DNA of 64,000 nucleotides from Blattamonas nauphoetae (lineage: Eukaryota > Preaxostyla > Oxymonadida). Each line of letters opens with the position of its first letter. The stretch's first letter is position 1. The notes below the pieces were generated by a model. That model made no database searches, had not been told where the DNA came from, and was given only the letters and a program-made list of their open reading frames with translations. Positions 12,304 through 22,905 of the stretch are shown piece after piece. Both the position numbers and the translations under genes were made by a program. Where the stretch lies: assembly GCA_033064195.1 (NCBI GenBank), contig JARBJD010000013.1, positions 1 to 64,000 on the forward strand, read 5' to 3'.

Positions 12304-13681
12304 CCATGCGGATCTAACCCGACCACATGGATCTAACCCGACCACAAAAGACACTTTTTTCGACTCAAATCTCAATCCATCCCAGATTTCTCCCAACCCA
12401 CGTTTGAGTGAGTCCAACCCATTTGGAGATTGGATTCCTCCCTCCCCCATGAATCATCGAGGGAGAAATCGAACTTCCAAAATAGGATTCCAGGGCTGGG
12501 GCGCCTATTTGGGAGTCAGGGTATCGACCCTTTTTTGGCTCCAAAATAGGAGGTTCTTAATATTTAAGCTTAGGGAATCCAAACTTCAGAACCACTTTTC
12601 TCCACGCCTGTTCAAGATTTTTCTTTTTCGTTTCATTTCTGGTGGTTTGGGATGGTTTTCTCTCGAAATGACAATTTTTCGAAAAATGAAAAATCCTGGG
12701 GGGACCTGGGTGGAAATTTAGGGTCAAATACTGATTTCCCTGTATAACAAGCTTAGGATCTTGAAAACTTGTTTTGATCATATCTCCACAACCAGACATA
12801 GTTCGGACATGAAGTTTTCACCAATATGGATCTTTTGTTGAGAATTAATTTTTTCTGAAAATTTTGAAAAAAATCCCCTTGCGGCAGTTGAGATAAATTT
12901 TTGCTGATTTTTCGACAATTTAATCTTTCTTAACTAACTCTGCTTCATGTTTTAAATCTGACATCAAATTCAATTAAATCAATGTCAACCCAGGTCCGAA
13001 TGAATACAAACAATGATTTTTCATCAAAACTTAATATTAATGAAAATTCTTGAACGGGACTAGACTCATTGACGGAAAAGTCTGAAAAAAGCCAAAATAG
13101 GAAGTCATCGAAATTTTTCAAAATTTTCAGAAAAAATTAATTCTCAACAAAAGATCCATATTGGTGAAAACTTCATGTCCGAACTATGTCTGGTTGTGGA
13201 GATATGATCAAAACAAGTTTTCAAGATCCTAAGCTTGTTATACAGGGAAATCAGTATTTGACCCTAAATTTCCACCCAGGTCCCCCCAGGATTTTTCATT
13301 TTTCGAAAAATTGTCATTTCGAGAGAAAACCATCCCAAACCACCAGAAATGAAACGAAAAAGAAAAATCTTGAACAGGCGTGGAGAAAAGTGGTTCTGAA
13401 GTTTGGATTCCCTAAGCTTAAATATTAAGAACCTCCTATTTTGGAGCCAAAAAAGGGTCGATACCCTGACTCCCAAATAGGCGCCCCAGCCCTGGAATCC
13501 TATTTTGGAAGTTCGATTTCTCCCTCGATGATTCATGGGGGAGGGAGGAATCCAATCTCCAAATGGGTTGGACTCACTCAAACGTGGGTTGGGAGAAATC
13601 TGGGATGGATTGAGATTTGAGTCGAAAAAAGTGTCTTTTGTGGTCGGGTTAGATCCATGTGGTCGGGTTAGATCCGCATGG
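12304..13681. mobile_element. Fold-back element FB1 (~565-bp inverted arms, TA target)
   Basis: The 1,378-bp element consists of two nearly perfect inverted arms (about 12304-12870 and 13115-13681) around a ~245-bp AT-rich loop. The ends read CCATGCGGATCTAACCCGAC and contain two tandem copies of an ATCTAACCCGACCAC unit. It is bounded by a TA on each side (12302-12303 and 13682-13683), and removal of the element plus one TA restores the frame of the host gene. There is no transposase. TA duplication and short sub-terminal repeats point to mobilisation by a Tc1/mariner-type enzyme, though this is inferred. The arms are ~85% alike with those of the element at 62143-63528, but the outermost ends differ. 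Confidence 0.88.
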
Positions 13682-16647
13682 TAATCCCAAACTGGTTGCA
13701 CGTCCATCACAACTGGAACTGGCCCAACTTCAAAAAACACGTTTTGATCGATTCGTCCTTCAGTTTCGTCAAAGACAACGCGCGATACAACATAAGTGCC
13801 ACCATTAACAAGTCCTTGTTGTCGATCTCTCGACAAGTCAAAGAAACCGGTGAGATGCTTCGGATCATCATATCTCCAGTCATCGAGTTCGAAAGGGGTT
13901 GGGGACTGTTGCTCTTGGATTGTGACGGTTGTATATGCATCGATGAATCCGCGTCCTTCAAATGTCACAGTGACTATCAAGTTTTGTGGGTCGAGCAAGG
14001 CAGACGCTTCGGTGACGATTGGAGGAGTGTTGAATGACACATGAGGAATAAGAGAAAAGTTGTCGATTTTCTCGACTGTGTATTCACATCCGAACATCAA
14101 ATGCTTGTCCTGATCCAATATAAGTGGAGTGTCGTATTCGTACCTGAGAGAGAAACTGTCTGTGACATGCATCTCGATGGGGAGATTGTGGGGTGGCTCG
14201 ACGCAATTCAGGATGACTTTGGAAGTTGCTTCAGCTTCGAAGGGATAACCTTGGAGTTCGAGAATGGCATGTTGGTTGAAATCCACTGTGAACTCAGCAT
14301 GTGTGATATTGAAGAACTGGTTTAGTTTAAGAGTGATGTCTGGAAGGAAAGCAAAGTCAGTCGTTCTATCATTGATGACTCGTGTGAGAGTGTATTGCTT
14401 GTCGAAATACATCTGGCCACTTTGTCCAATTGTCACCTCGCCTGTCCCTTTCTGACCATCCACGAAAGTTACTTTTATTTCTAATTCAGGATCTGGTTCA
14501 GAATCTGTCGTGAAATAGAGAAGATAATCTCCATTTGGCATATTATGTCCACCAACAATGACATCGAGGCGTGTGAGATACTCCGGATGCATTGGAGGGT
14601 GAACTTCACCGATCACGACATTCTCGATCCACGAGTCGTCAAACATGGCAAAATCGTACAAATTGTAATCTGAGAGTTGTGCCTCGGTCAATTTATCTCC
14701 TCCAATGGAGAGTTGCACTTCGGATGACGGTGATTCTGGTGTGAACTCCACACACACCAATCGTTGGATGCGAACAGGGGCGGAGTTGTCAGTGGCAGTA
14801 GAGGAGGTGCCTGGACTTGGTTCCTGAACCGTGTTGTCCAGAAGGATGAATGCCTGTCCTTTCCAACTTGGTTTCGCGTCGAAATGGCAATAATCGTCGA
14901 CCACAGTAAAGTCGATGTCCGCATCTGTCCAGTACGGCTGCATGGGAGAGCCATCAATTTTGGGAGTGATGGAAGTTGAGGGGTCGTGAGTTGTTTTGCA
15001 GTTGTTGAACTGGGAGGGCTGTATTAGAGCGTTTGATGATGGCAGACCAATGAAGTTGATATCTGGTCCAAGTGCTGCAGAACAATCCTTGAAGAGCAAA
15101 GACGTGAATTGAAACGGGAACAGTCCGTTGAGCATCACGACTCCATCAACCCCGTCCACCTGACAGTTTGAGAAGACAGTGTGTGAGCATTCGAACTGAT
15201 CCTTCACTCCCATCACGAAAAGAGCACCACCCTGATGGGAATCGGAGTAGGATTTGTCGAAATAGCAATTGGCGATGGAAATGGTGTCCACACTGCGACA
15301 ACTGATGCATCCACCACTCAGCTGTGATCGGCATTCCGCGAACGATGACATCTTGATTTGGAGCTCCGAAGGGCTATCAGAGGCGAAATAAATGCATCCC
15401 CCTGAATCCGTAGCAGAGCAGTTTCGGAAGGAGCATTCGTCGATTGTGAGGAGATTCGGAATGACAAAGTAAATTGCCGCTCCAATCAAGCCTGTGATGT
15501 TGGCGAAAGTGCAACGGGAGAATACGGCTTCTTCTTTAGCTTTAAGGTCTGGCTGCTCGGTAAAATCTCGTGAGACGAATTGGGCATTTCTCGGAATGGT
15601 TGGGGCGGGGTCATCGGAGATGGATGAGAATGACGTATTCGTGGCTACGAGATGAGATGCTGAGTTTATGTCGAATATTGCCGTTCCATAAAGATGGTTG
15701 GTCATTGAGGTCATTTGGGAGTTGATCAGACGCTGCGACAATGACGGGGATGGGCGAGAAATCGGGGTTGGCCGTGATGGGCTTGTCATGTTCGACAGGC
15801 AGCAAGAACTCAGCGTTGTGGTTATTGTTGGCAGGCGTATAGCTGAACGAGACGCCAAGTCTCCAAAATAAAAAAGAGGGCCAGTGCTTTTGACGAGTCG
15901 ACCATTCGACAGTATTTGGCCCGTCGACGCAATATCCAACGAAAAAGAAGAGAAGATCGGATGTTGAGATGGGATGGTTGTATGGGATTGGGTATTAAAG
16001 ATATTGGATTGTGATAAAGAAACTAGCGGGAGAATGGTGGATGGCTCATTTGACAAGTGTGAACACGTCACAAACACAATTGAGGAGCCTGTTTCGGATG
16101 ATTCATCAACCAGGAACGGTGATGTATCCATATTCGAAAGTATTTGACACGATGTCACTTTCAGGGTTGACGACGAAACCCGAGCGACTGACGTGGAATC
16201 TCCAAATGATGATAGAGTGAGGGTATGGAACCAAAGTGTCGAATTCAAAACAAGAAACAGAGTATGCTCCATTTCTGATTCGGGAGATCCGCTCATTCGG
16301 TTTTTGTTCGTCGGGCTTTGATCTCCGGAAATGGTACAGGAATGGATGATTGTTGAATCATTCCCCAAAATGAAGAGCTCCCGAGATTTTATAGTATATG
16401 CTGATGTGTGGTATTTCCCACTCGAAAGAAAGATTGGTGCTGTCCAGTCAGAATCAGCGTTCGATGATTTGTGAAGAACAGCATTCGCTACATCATCAAA
16501 AAGATAGATAACGGAATTTCCTGGACTAACTGGATCGTTTGGTCGAGGGCAGGAGTATGAGACAACGGTAGCAATGATTATAATAAATGGTTTCATTCTG
16601 ATATACAAAGAATGGGCAGGATCCGGGATGGATCAGAACAGAGATGT

Positions 16648-17877
16648 TTAGAAAACTTCATTGGAGGTGAAATGAACGATAAACGACAAAAAATGATAAA
16701 TACGTGAGAATTCAAAGTTCCACTCTGATTTCTGTGGTTGGTGAGACAAAAAGGTGGAGACGAATCTTTCAGCGATGAATTTGGATGTCGCGAGTGTTTC
16801 CGCAGTCCTCAAAATGCTCTTCCCACCTGCCCCGGACACCTCCAAATCATCAGACTGAATGTCGACGGCATACGGCCGCCCTTCAACCAACCCCTCCTCG
16901 CCTCGAATGTATCCCGCGTACTCTCCTTCACACAGCCCCTCGTCAAAGCGAAGCGAGCAGTGAGGGTCTGTCGGCTTTCGGTGAAGCATTTTGCGGCCGT
17001 TGATGATCACAATTGTGCGGTTTTCGAGGACGATGCGTTCCTGTTCGTCGTCGTCGTCGTCGGCGTCGTCATCGGAGTTCTCTTCCTCTTCCTCGTTGTC
17101 GATATCGTCGAATAATGCCGTGTTCATCGGTCGGTTGCGCAGGAGATGCAGAACAGTGCCGGCTGGGACTTTTGCTTTCGCAGAATTTGAGGGAATCATC
17201 ATAACATAGCCGTGCCCCTCTTCGAACGATCCTTCGCCGGGAATGAACTCCACACACTCTCTTTCATACAATCCAGCATCTCCGGGCAGTGAAGATTGTA
17301 TATCTGTCTTTCTTCGGAGCAACATTTTCTTCCCGGTTTTGATCACTATCTGTCGTTCTTCAAGCATATCTGATTCTTCATTGTGTGTCCTTCTGTTTCT
17401 AATTTCCCGATTCTTGGCACGCAGCACCACTCTTCCCTCAACTCCAGTGGACACGACATAACCTGTGAAGGCGACCACTTCGTATTAATGCCCTTCCTGA
17501 AACTTGCCTTCTCTATTCACATATCCCACAAACTCTCCTTCGTATGTCGGGTCCTCCCCTTCTTTCACTTCGGAGCCTTCCCGCCGCTACAGATTGTTCT
17601 GGCCGTTGACGATCACAATCTTCCTGTTTTCTGCCTTCACTGCTCTGCTGTCATCGTGAAAGTCGAACGCAACTCCACGTATTCGTCTCCATCTGCGTCG
17701 GACTCCTCCCTGTTTCTTCATTTTCCCCTTTTTCGCGTTTCGTCGACACTGCATTTCAGCAACTCGTTCTTGCCATTCTTGATTTGCTTCAGATGCTCCA
17801 CTCTTCTTCGCTGCGAGTAATGCTTGTTTCCTTTCTTCTTTTGACAAATTTCCTTTCAATACTCGCACATGGTTCAT
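16648..17877 (-). pseudogene. Three-repeat acidic protein gene with two in-frame stops (block B)
   Basis: The product is not recognised. Read from 17877, a basic N-terminal part (..KKGKMKKQGGVRRRWRR) is followed by three tandem ~75-100-residue repeats. Each begins with an R-x-IVI-x-x-G-x-x-x-L-like strand and later has an EG-containing turn (EGKFQEGH, GEGSFEEGHGY, EEGLVEGRPY). Repeats 2 and 3 are separated by a D/E run. The first repeat is crossed by a TAG (about 17585-17587) and a TAA (about 17485-17490). Both are present at the same positions in block C. Hence only 96 residues, or 276 from an internal ATG at 17478, could be made without readthrough. Differences from block C inside the repeats are mostly amino-acid changing, which fits relaxed constraint. 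It is divergent from the surface-protein gene, 168 bp away. Confidence 0.6.
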
Positions 17878-18045
17878 CTTCGTTTTCTTTTCTGAAAGAT
17901 TGTCGTTTGCTTCAAATTAAAGCGAGAAGTGAACTTTTGCCGGTCTTCAACGGTTTCAATGCTATGATGAAGTGTCATTTCTATTCAAACTTGTCATTCG
18001 TGAAATAATCCCCTTTCGACTTTGATCAAAATCCTTCCGTAAATC
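17878..18045. promoter_or_regulatory. Divergent intergenic region, block B
   Basis: This 168-bp stretch lies between the start of the minus-strand three-repeat gene and the plus-strand surface-protein gene. It is almost identical to 28012-28187 in block C. Conservation of the non-coding sequence is higher than that of parts of the coding sequence in the same blocks. A shared promoter is likely. A CTTTCAG on the minus strand (near 17895) could instead be a 3' splice site of an upstream exon. No specific factor site is recognised. Confidence 0.4.
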
Positions 18046-19458
18046 ATGATTCTCCTTGTCCTTACAACCTTCATTTACTCGGCTGTCAATGATACCATCT
18101 TCCTTGAGTTCGGGGGAATGAGCAAGACCTGTTTGACAGCCGATACAGCGTGTCATTCGTTGGACCAAGCGGTTAAGCACGCACAGTGGGGAAATGTGTC
18201 TAAGATCGTGATTCAAGGTCATGCGGAGCTGATTGGGGAAGTTATCTTTGATTCAAATGCGGATACATTCAAAAAGACGCCAGCTGGGAATATCAAATTC
18301 GAAATGACGCTCAGCGACCACGTTCTCAGCTCCAATGTTGATTTCAATGGTCTGACTGGTCTTGGAACAATTGTGACCAAAGGAACAAGCTCCGCTGAGA
18401 TGCACCTTGAACTCAAATCAGACATACACGTCTTTTCCATCTCCACCTCGCGCACGACAGGTGGGACAAAGAAGAACTATGTGTTTCGTGTGGAACAATA
18501 TGGGATTCTTGAGGTGTCGGCAGTGCTCATCATATACCCTCTTCAGCTTCCCTCAACCACAACATTCACAAAACTGACGTCGAATTTCAAAACCGAACCA
18601 TGGGACCAAAAATCAGCCGCTGTCATCGTAAACAAAGGAGCTTTAATCATGCCCGCCCAGATCATCGTGTATGACCCGGGACTTGGAGTTCTTATTCTCA
18701 ACGATATAGACACCGTAAAGTCCCAAGTATCCCTTTCACAACAATTTGCCACGTCTCAGACCAGCCTTGTCCCGAAGGGAATTGTCTGTTCGATTACGAA
18801 TTCCACGAACACATTCAACATCACAATTTATGGATCTGGGAATCAAATTTGGGATTCGCCCACCGATCTCGTGAAAATCGACCAATATCCACTCGACATC
18901 CATTTTGAAGGAAAATGTGCTGCGTTTGATGAATTGGACTTTGACAAGAAGTTTCCTCTGAACAAGACAGACATGTCAAACATCACTAAGTCAGGTTTTA
19001 TCTTCCCCGAAGTTTATCTCACCCGCTCGAACCTGAAAGTGGCCACGCAAACAGGCGCTACTTCGAATGACCTTGGCAACTATCTTGTTGCTGAATTCAC
19101 TTCCGGCACCAACTCTCTGAACGTCGAAGCTCTCCGCCACCTGAAAGTGAGCATTGCCCCTCGATATCACACGCAAGACACCGACGACGCAATCATTCGC
19201 TGGGACGAGATGACGTGGTATGTCGGGCTTTACGAAACGACGAAAGAGTTTGGAGGAACATTCATTAGGCAATCTGGAGAATCAGGCTTTGCCGTGGCAG
19301 CTGTTCCGAGGGGGAACGTGGGGATCAGCGGGGAGTACACAGTGAAGATGGAGTTCGGTGACGAGGTGAGATATGTCGGGTGTTTGTATTCTGGAGCACG
19401 AAGCACCGTTGCCTTCGCAACACTTGCTCTTCTCCTCGCTGTGCTGCTTGGATTCTGA
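18046..19458 (+). CDS. Secreted, GPI-anchor-like surface protein (block B)
   Basis: This is a 470-residue protein of unrecognised family. It starts with a short hydrophobic signal peptide (MILLVLTTFIYSA). It ends, with no residues after it, in the hydrophobic tail VAFATLALLLAVLLGF, preceded by small residues (YSGARS). That arrangement is typical of a GPI-attachment signal rather than of a transmembrane anchor. The mature part has many N-x-S/T sites (NKTD, NITK, NSTN, NITI), two of them in the central third, and looks beta-rich. The start is the first ATG, directly before the signal peptide and conserved in block C. The paralogue at 28188-29603 is intact and a third copy at 497-6617 is decayed. 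The gene for a helical-repeat protein follows 40 bp downstream in both blocks. Surface exposure is inferred from the two end signals. Confidence 0.85.
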   Translation: MILLVLTTFIYSAVNDTIFLEFGGMSKTCLTADTACHSLDQAVKHAQWGNVSKIVIQGHAELIGEVIFDSNADTFKKTPAGNIKFEMTLSDHVLSSNVDFNGLTGLGTIVTKGTSSAEMHLELKSDIHVFSISTSRTTGGTKKNYVFRVEQYGILEVSAVLIIYPLQLPSTTTFTKLTSNFKTEPWDQKSAAVIVNKGALIMPAQIIVYDPGLGVLILNDIDTVKSQVSLSQQFATSQTSLVPKGIVCSITNSTNTFNITIYGSGNQIWDSPTDLVKIDQYPLDIHFEGKCAAFDELDFDKKFPLNKTDMSNITKSGFIFPEVYLTRSNLKVATQTGATSNDLGNYLVAEFTSGTNSLNVEALRHLKVSIAPRYHTQDTDDAIIRWDEMTWYVGLYETTKEFGGTFIRQSGESGFAVAAVPRGNVGISGEYTVKMEFGDEVRYVGCLYSGARSTVAFATLALLLAVLLGF

Positions 19459-19498
19459 CACTCTCGCACTGGGAACTCCACCTCTTATTTAGGAGACT

Positions 19499-22400
19499 GT
19501 GTTCCCCTCTCAACTGGCAGGAGGGATGGATATATCTCCATTGAACTTCTCTCTTTTGATTCCGGCGTCTTTTGCGTTCTTCATTTCTCTGATCCATAGT
19601 TCGTCGTCTTCAATCGCCAAAGACAAGTTTCGAGACTGGAAGAGTATTGGTGTATTCGGCCAAAGTGAAAATATTGACATAAGATTTGGTGGAGAATGGA
19701 GTGACAAGAATCGATGGTGTCAAAGGGCAGATCCATTCAAAATGCCTCCCAAGCATAAATTGGGGAGAAAGCGCAGCGAAACACAATCAAACACTCGGAT
19801 GCAATGTGTTCAATCTTCAACTTCGGACTTACACACCGTTCATTCGACAATTCCAGACTCAACCAGAGATGGCAAATCCTCACTTGATACACATTCAATC
19901 TCATGCTCGACCGATGTAGTCACAATTACTGCCAATGATCGGCACTATGTACGTGTATCCATACAGATTCTGCAATACGAACTGAAAAGAAAGCGAATGA
20001 ATATCGAAGAACTGTTGGAACAAGCACATCTAGAGGGTGATGAGATCAGTCTACCCACCTCCATCCCGTCAGATTGGAGATTGGTGTTGCAGGATTCGAT
20101 CACGACCGACGCTCTGCGGCAAGGGTGTCTCTCGCTTTTCGAGCTTGTCAACTCCGGATTGAACCTGACGCAAATTGATGTTGTTCACGCCGTCCGCTTC
20201 CTGCAATATGCAACCATCCACATCGAACATCGCAAATATCCCCGCAACAAACTCCTCGAAGCCATATTCCCCGAGGAGGAGCACTCCCAAACAAAACTGA
20301 CGTCTGCTCTCATCAAACTGGTCTGCCATCCATCTGACAAGCTCCGAACTGTTGCTCTGTCCTTCTTCGACGTTGGTATATCAAAATCATCAGATCAATT
20401 CACTATCGCAATGGCTGCCACTGGGGTTTTAACTCAACTCTTCAAACACCTAAAGCCACACGCAATCCCAATTAATGGAACAACAATCGACTTGCATCGG
20501 CACATCACATCGATTGTGGACATTTGTCTCAGCTGTTCGTCAAGGGTGACCGAATGGCATCACGTCATCCATCCACCATCTTCTCGCGCCGAGACGCGCA
20601 TGACCAAACTCATCGACCCCATTTTCCAACCTTTCTGCGAATATCTGCGGCATCTCCTCGCTCCTCCAAATTGTTCCACAGATTCTCACCTTGGAATTCC
20701 GCTGTTATCGAAAATGTCGTTCATCGATTGCCGTCTCAGATCTGATTCTTGGCCACCGACGTATCCGGATCTGAAACCATTTTGTGATGAGATGAGAAAG
20801 AGCCTGCTGGAAGAATTTCCTTCGTCTTTGAATCTCACCACCGAAGGCCCACATCGCCAGCTTTTCTTTGGAAAGTGGAGGATGACGGACGAACTCCACT
20901 GGACGGAGACATTTGAAAACATCCTCGTTCGGCTGAGCGAGGGGAAACAATGTTCCGATTTGGGTCTCGAAGCGATTCAATTGTTCATGTTTCATCGACC
21001 TCGAAAGATCAAGTTGGTCTTCAGACCAAATGGCACATTCTCAATCGAAGAGAACAGCAAAAGAGTTTCGTCGATGGAACGGCCGACAAACTCACTCTGC
21101 ACTCTCTTGACACCAACTCGACCCGACCACGCTGCTTCAATTCTCGCCCACATCAGTTCATTCACAACTCATCTTTCTTCTACGGCTCTTCTGAAGGACA
21201 TCCAGAATGGCTGGTTCTCTGGCATCTTCGAAACATTCGCTCCTTCAAAGTTGCCGTTCACGAGTGAGTTCATCCCTCTCCACACCCAACTCGTCTACCT
21301 GATGAAGGATTATCTCACCAAAGTGCTCCTCGTAGCGGCCTGGAACGTGAATCACCGATCTCGGAGCGACCTGAACCGATCATACCTCTCGTTCATCGAG
21401 CAGACGAAAGATTACATTTTCCATCTCTCACTCCATCCATTCGCCTTCGTTCCACACAGCTATGACAACTTCGTCCTTGACTTCTTTGCAAACTTTTTTG
21501 GATCGGACTTTGAAAACAGCGTGACGAAGCCCAATCGCGATGAAGTGAGGAAAGAAATGGATGCAGCTGCCCTCTCATCGTCATCGCCACCATTCATCCT
21601 CACATCTGAACTTGTCTGTCCTCTCACTGACGAAGAGATCATGAATGTTGTGGACAGAATTGTTGCTCTGATCGAAAGCGACTCTCCCATCGACGATGAC
21701 ACCATCCTTCGGATCTGCGCGTTCCACACAAACCAACTGAAATCTGTGTATCTTCCAGAATTGTTCAGACAGGCGGGGAGGACAACAGAACAATACTTCC
21801 TCACCCTCAACTCTCTCCTCACTGTCTCGCTCGACTATTTCCAACTTTCTCCAATCAGCTCGCTTCTCACCCCAAAGCCAACCTCACTTCAGCCGACACT
21901 CGATGAGTGGGACGATGTGGATCTGGCGACAGTTGGTGTTCTGCTGCGAAGCATCGACGAGAACCGTCTCTCTTTCAAGTCTTCCTCGTCACAGCTCCTC
22001 CAATTTGCTGGTGACGTCATGCCTCAACTGTCGCACTGTGCGGTTCGACTGACTCCCTCGCAGCTCGACCGACTTCTTACTCCATCCATCGACATTCTCT
22101 TCAAACTCTTCATCCAACAGTCACCTTCAAACCACATCTTCCGAAGTGATCGTGAAACAGCATTCATCGAACTCAACAGATTGTGTGAGCAGCGTGTGAT
22201 TGCCCAGTGTCTCAGCAGGATCGGATTCTTCTCTCGCATTGTCTGTGGATTGTTGGATGACGCTCTTTTCTTCGATTGCAGTGATATCCTCCATATCTTA
22301 CTCCGGCATGCACGTGATTCAGGGAACAAAGGAACAGACAGAAAGATGCTTCACAGAGCAGTTCTCCACTTTCTGGAGGAAGGCTGGCAGGATGTTCTGG

Positions 22401-22510
22401 ACCTCCTCGTGGTCTGGAAGCATTATTTCTACAACGCCAGCAAAAAAATTGGATACGTCAAGGAAATGATGCAGTTCCTTGGAGCTAACTTCAACTGTCA
22501 AGTCAAGTAG
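19499..22510 (+). CDS. Helical-repeat (ARM/HEAT-like) protein, 1,003 residues (block B)
   Basis: A long alpha-rich protein with leucine-patterned helices throughout, read as an ARM/HEAT-type solenoid (for example LTSALIKLVCHPSDKLRTVA and LTPSQLDRLL). The C-terminal signature EEGWQDVLDLL...MMQFLGANF resembles a large family that I associate with oxymonad genomes. Such solenoids usually bind proteins, and no enzyme motif is seen. Translation could begin at 19499, giving a hydrophobic stretch near residues 15-35. It could also begin at the ATG at 19741 (MPPKHKLGRKRSE), which would leave 19499-19740 as leader. That leader is nearly identical to block C, while the body (about residues 270-480) is strongly diverged from its paralogue. 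The stop TAG is shared with block C. The internal repeat pattern suggests two fused copies of the basic family unit. Confidence 0.82.
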   Translation: MFPSQLAGGMDISPLNFSLLIPASFAFFISLIHSSSSSIAKDKFRDWKSIGVFGQSENIDIRFGGEWSDKNRWCQRADPFKMPPKHKLGRKRSETQSNTRMQCVQSSTSDLHTVHSTIPDSTRDGKSSLDTHSISCSTDVVTITANDRHYVRVSIQILQYELKRKRMNIEELLEQAHLEGDEISLPTSIPSDWRLVLQDSITTDALRQGCLSLFELVNSGLNLTQIDVVHAVRFLQYATIHIEHRKYPRNKLLEAIFPEEEHSQTKLTSALIKLVCHPSDKLRTVALSFFDVGISKSSDQFTIAMAATGVLTQLFKHLKPHAIPINGTTIDLHRHITSIVDICLSCSSRVTEWHHVIHPPSSRAETRMTKLIDPIFQPFCEYLRHLLAPPNCSTDSHLGIPLLSKMSFIDCRLRSDSWPPTYPDLKPFCDEMRKSLLEEFPSSLNLTTEGPHRQLFFGKWRMTDELHWTETFENILVRLSEGKQCSDLGLEAIQLFMFHRPRKIKLVFRPNGTFSIEENSKRVSSMERPTNSLCTLLTPTRPDHAASILAHISSFTTHLSSTALLKDIQNGWFSGIFETFAPSKLPFTSEFIPLHTQLVYLMKDYLTKVLLVAAWNVNHRSRSDLNRSYLSFIEQTKDYIFHLSLHPFAFVPHSYDNFVLDFFANFFGSDFENSVTKPNRDEVRKEMDAAALSSSSPPFILTSELVCPLTDEEIMNVVDRIVALIESDSPIDDDTILRICAFHTNQLKSVYLPELFRQAGRTTEQYFLTLNSLLTVSLDYFQLSPISSLLTPKPTSLQPTLDEWDDVDLATVGVLLRSIDENRLSFKSSSSQLLQFAGDVMPQLSHCAVRLTPSQLDRLLTPSIDILFKLFIQQSPSNHIFRSDRETAFIELNRLCEQRVIAQCLSRIGFFSRIVCGLLDDALFFDCSDILHILLRHARDSGNKGTDRKMLHRAVLHFLEEGWQDVLDLLVVWKHYFYNASKKIGYVKEMMQFLGANFNCQVK

Positions 22511-22905
22511 CTTTGCACTGATCCATACCATCTTCTCCGTTGGTTTCATCGTCGTCGCACACAGACGTCATTAACACATTCATTGTTCATGTCATTTCAT
22601 TGGTAGCACTTATTTCACGACAATAGTCACATAATTCGGTTAAGAGCGGAATACACAGTTCGGTTGAGAATCGATGGGATTCGTTCCTTCTTTGTGGTTG
22701 CCAAACTTGGGATTTTACTGTTTCACTTCGAAAAAACTGAAAAACGAAGAGTGGCCATGGAGGGATGTGAATTATGGCAGAAGAAAGAGTCGGGGAGTGT
22801 TTCTGTGTTCAACACATCGGAGAAAACCAAGAAGACGCCCACAATCGCCAAAATGAAGAGAACACCAGTTTCAGAGAGACAGTCCCGTCGCACCAGCCAG
22901 CCGAG
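22511..22905. other. Intergenic, converging 3' ends (block B)
   Basis: This stretch separates the stop of the helical-repeat gene from the 3' end of the minus-strand gene remnant. It is recognisably similar to 32659-33052 in block C but with many small indels, as expected of untranslated sequence. No gene or RNA is seen. Confidence 0.5.

Larger units (their letters stand above)
7028..16608 (-). pseudogene. Large secreted beta-helix/beta-sandwich surface protein, split by a hAT element and a fold-back element
   Basis: One ancestral gene reads from 16608 down to 7028. The N-terminus is a signal peptide (MYIRMKPFIIIIATVVSYSC). Residues ~20-560 are parallel beta-helix-like repeats with GGCIY/GGALF and xxNC turns. 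Residues ~590-1400 are tandem beta-sandwich (E-set/Ig-like) modules with recurring YTV/YVVS strands. A CGEAQIPCGT motif opens a second beta-helix part that ends at 7028. The frame is the same on both sides of the fold-back insertion (1,378 bp plus a 2-bp duplication = 460 codons). It is also kept across the hAT insertion (2,908 plus 8 bp = 972 codons). One extra frame change, equal to one missing base, lies near 11005-11050. With that base and both insertions discounted, 1,761 residues are encoded. No transmembrane segment is visible. Whether fragments are still expressed is unknown. Confidence 0.8.

Noticed and set aside
13186-13428. 80-codon open frame occurring identically on both strands at 12557-12799 and 13186-13428
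   Set aside because: It is inside the two inverted arms of FB1, so the duplication is that of the palindrome. No protein signature is present.
17480-17590. Recoding of TAA/TAG to glutamine, as reported for another oxymonad
   Set aside because: TAA, TAG and TGA all end other genes here at positions conserved between paralogues (for example TGA at 19458 and TAA at 29603 for the same codon). A genome-wide recoding does not fit. The three-repeat gene alone would need it.
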